Part shown: positions 62,682-64,000 of the stretch, in pieces
Numbering within the stretch: position 1 is the first letter of the stretch
How the letters are laid out: the number at the start of each line of letters is the position of its first letter
Assembly (NCBI RefSeq): GCF_016925615.1
Contig: NZ_CP070499.1
Location: 5,394,001-5,458,000 of the forward strand
DNA length: 64,000 nt
Direction: 5' to 3'
Source: Natronosporangium hydrolyticum
GTDB lineage: Bacteria > Actinomycetota > Actinomycetes > Mycobacteriales > Micromonosporaceae
Notes under the pieces: generated by a model
The model's database searches: none
What the model saw: the letters and a program-made list of their open reading frames with translations, nothing else
What the model was told of the DNA's origin: nothing
Translations under genes and position numbers: made by a program

Positions 62682-64000
62682 GTGCGTTCGCAACGCAGAA
62701 GCAGCCGGCGCGCGATCGTGGCCACGGTGACCAGTTCCCTCTTGGTCACCAGCCTGTTCGCGGCCCCGCCGGCCCAGGCGCAGGACGAGGATGGACCCCC
62801 CAACCTGGTCAGCAACGGCGACTTCTCTCCGCCCGTAGCCGACCAGTGGTGGGGCATCAGTGATGACGACCTTCAGGACGGCCAGCTGTGCATCACCGTC
62901 CCGGAGCATGAGCGATTCGGCAACTTCGTCGACCTAGGTCTCGCCGAGGACGAGACCTACCTGTTCGGGTTCACCGCGCACGGTGACCCGGGCACCGGCG
63001 GCCTGCAGGCGGCGGTGCAGTCCGACGGCGCTGCCGGCCCGGAGATCTTCGACGTGCAGGAGACCTTCGCGGTAGCCGGCGAGCCGGAGACCTTCGAGTG
63101 GTCGTTCACCGCCTCCGGTGACGCCCAACGGGTCCAGTTCGAACTCTCGAACGCCGACGCCACCAGCGAGGTATGCCTCAGCCAGGTGTACGTCACCCCA
63201 ATCACCGAACTGTTGCAGAACCCGACCTTCGACGGGCTGGCGCCGTGGTGGACGACGCCCAACCTGACCCTGGAGCCGGGCCCGGACGGCGGCGTCTGCG
63301 GCACCGTACCGGCCGGCGGTGAGCAGTGGGACGTCATCCTCGGGCAGGGCGCCGTGGCGATCGAGGAGGGGGCGACCTACACGGTCACCGTCACCGCGAC
63401 CGCCGAGCCGCAGGCCGCGGCCCGGGTGCTGATCCCAGAACCGGGCGTGGACTGGCCGCCGATCTACGCGGCGGACATCACGCTCCGCCCGGACGGCCAG
63501 AGCTTCACCGACACCTTCGAGGCCGAACTCAGCGCCGACACCGAGTTCCAGCTCCAGCTCGGCGGTAACGCCAGCGAGTTCGACCTGTGCCTGCACCTGG
63601 CATCGCTGACCACCGGTGGTGAGGTCGAGGACTTCGAGCACGAGACCGGGCCGCGGGTCCGGGTCAACCAGGTCGGCTACCTGCCGCAGGGCCCGAAGAA
63701 CGCCACCCTGGTCACCGACGCCGAGGAGTCGCTGGCGTGGCAGCTGCTCGACGCCGACGGCGCAGAGGTCGCCACCGGGGCGACCGCGCCGGCCGGGTTC
63801 GACCCGTCCGCCGGCCTCGACGTCCACACCATCGACTTCAGCGAGGTCAAGGTCAGCGGCACCGGGTTCCAGCTCGCCGCCGACGGGGAGGTGAGCTACC
63901 CGTTCGACATCACCGAGACCCTCTACGACGACCTGCGCCGGGACTCGTTGGGGATCTACTACACCCAGCGTTCCGGGATCGAGATCACCCCGATCGAGGC
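62682..64000 (+). CDS. Secreted GH9 cellulase, 5' part (runs off the window)
   Basis: The first 439 residues are visible. GTG at 62682 follows GGAAGGA. A signal peptide (RRAIVATVTSSLLVTSLFAAPPAQA) is followed by two CBM4/9-type carbohydrate-binding domains (PNLVSNGDFSPPVADQWWG and LLQNPTFDGLAPWWTTP mark their starts). Then comes the immunoglobulin-like domain that precedes GH9 catalytic domains (VRVNQVGYLPQGPKNATLV). The catalytic domain must lie beyond the window end. It would bind and cut cellulose outside the cell. The CebR box just upstream agrees. Confidence 0.88.
   Translation, partial: MRSQRRSSRRAIVATVTSSLLVTSLFAAPPAQAQDEDGPPNLVSNGDFSPPVADQWWGISDDDLQDGQLCITVPEHERFGNFVDLGLAEDETYLFGFTAHGDPGTGGLQAAVQSDGAAGPEIFDVQETFAVAGEPETFEWSFTASGDAQRVQFELSNADATSEVCLSQVYVTPITELLQNPTFDGLAPWWTTPNLTLEPGPDGGVCGTVPAGGEQWDVILGQGAVAIEEGATYTVTVTATAEPQAAARVLIPEPGVDWPPIYAADITLRPDGQSFTDTFEAELSADTEFQLQLGGNASEFDLCLHLASLTTGGEVEDFEHETGPRVRVNQVGYLPQGPKNATLVTDAEESLAWQLLDADGAEVATGATAPAGFDPSAGLDVHTIDFSEVKVSGTGFQLAADGEVSYPFDITETLYDDLRRDSLGIYYTQRSGIEITPIE

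Overview
High-G+C DNA with actinomycete hallmarks: many GTG/TTG starts, ATGA/GTGA gene overlaps, a perfect CebR-type cellulose operator, LuxR/ATPase regulators and a graspetide cluster. A Micromonosporaceae-like host is the best inference, not proven.

Layout. (1) 1-6749: the end of an integrated element: PP2C-like phosphatase, DUF488 protein, prim-pol plus replicative ATPase, an iteron-like array, and a 3' fragment of tRNA-Pro as an attachment scar. (2) 6750-24665: a second, decayed island that starts with a tyrosine integrase and ends at a second copy of the tRNA-Pro 3' end. It carries a graspetide gene set (precursor, ATP-grasp ligase, PIMT-like methyltransferase, XRE regulator), a phosphotransferase, an intact-looking ISL3 element, a PHP/ATPase (TrlF-like) gene split by an IS4-family element, and remnants of glyQ, IS3, IS110, a recombinase, a Vsr/DUF559-type nuclease and a metallopeptidase. 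(3) 24666-28547: chromosome resumes after the tRNA terminator, with membrane proteins, a GH39-like hydrolase and a TetR regulator around a 14-bp-periodic operator array. (4) 28513-41889: a long minus-strand operon that reads as a metallophore system: ATP-grasp ligase, Rossmann/heavy-metal-chelation-type protein, SbnA-like PLP enzyme, dipeptide epimerase, MFS exporter, two GNAT acyltransferases, methyltransferase and a dipeptide/nickel-type ABC importer. Two related Fur/Zur-like boxes lie at its two likely promoters. (5) 41991-48326: BASS/arsenite-type transporter, GlxA-like regulator with DJ-1/PfpI partner, MFS drug exporter with TetR, YdeI-like and spermidine-synthase-like proteins. (6) 48505-64000: prfC, dnaE, a secreted S8 protease, a large LuxR-ATPase regulator, two paralogous membrane proteins and the start of a secreted GH9 cellulase under a CebR box.

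The two systems that stand out are the candidate Zur-regulated metallophore operon (region 4) and the fuscimiditide-like graspetide cluster on the island (region 2). Smaller curiosities are a triplicated stop/RBS/start coupling module between two metallophore genes, and a repeat behind prfC in which TGA recurs every 7 nt.
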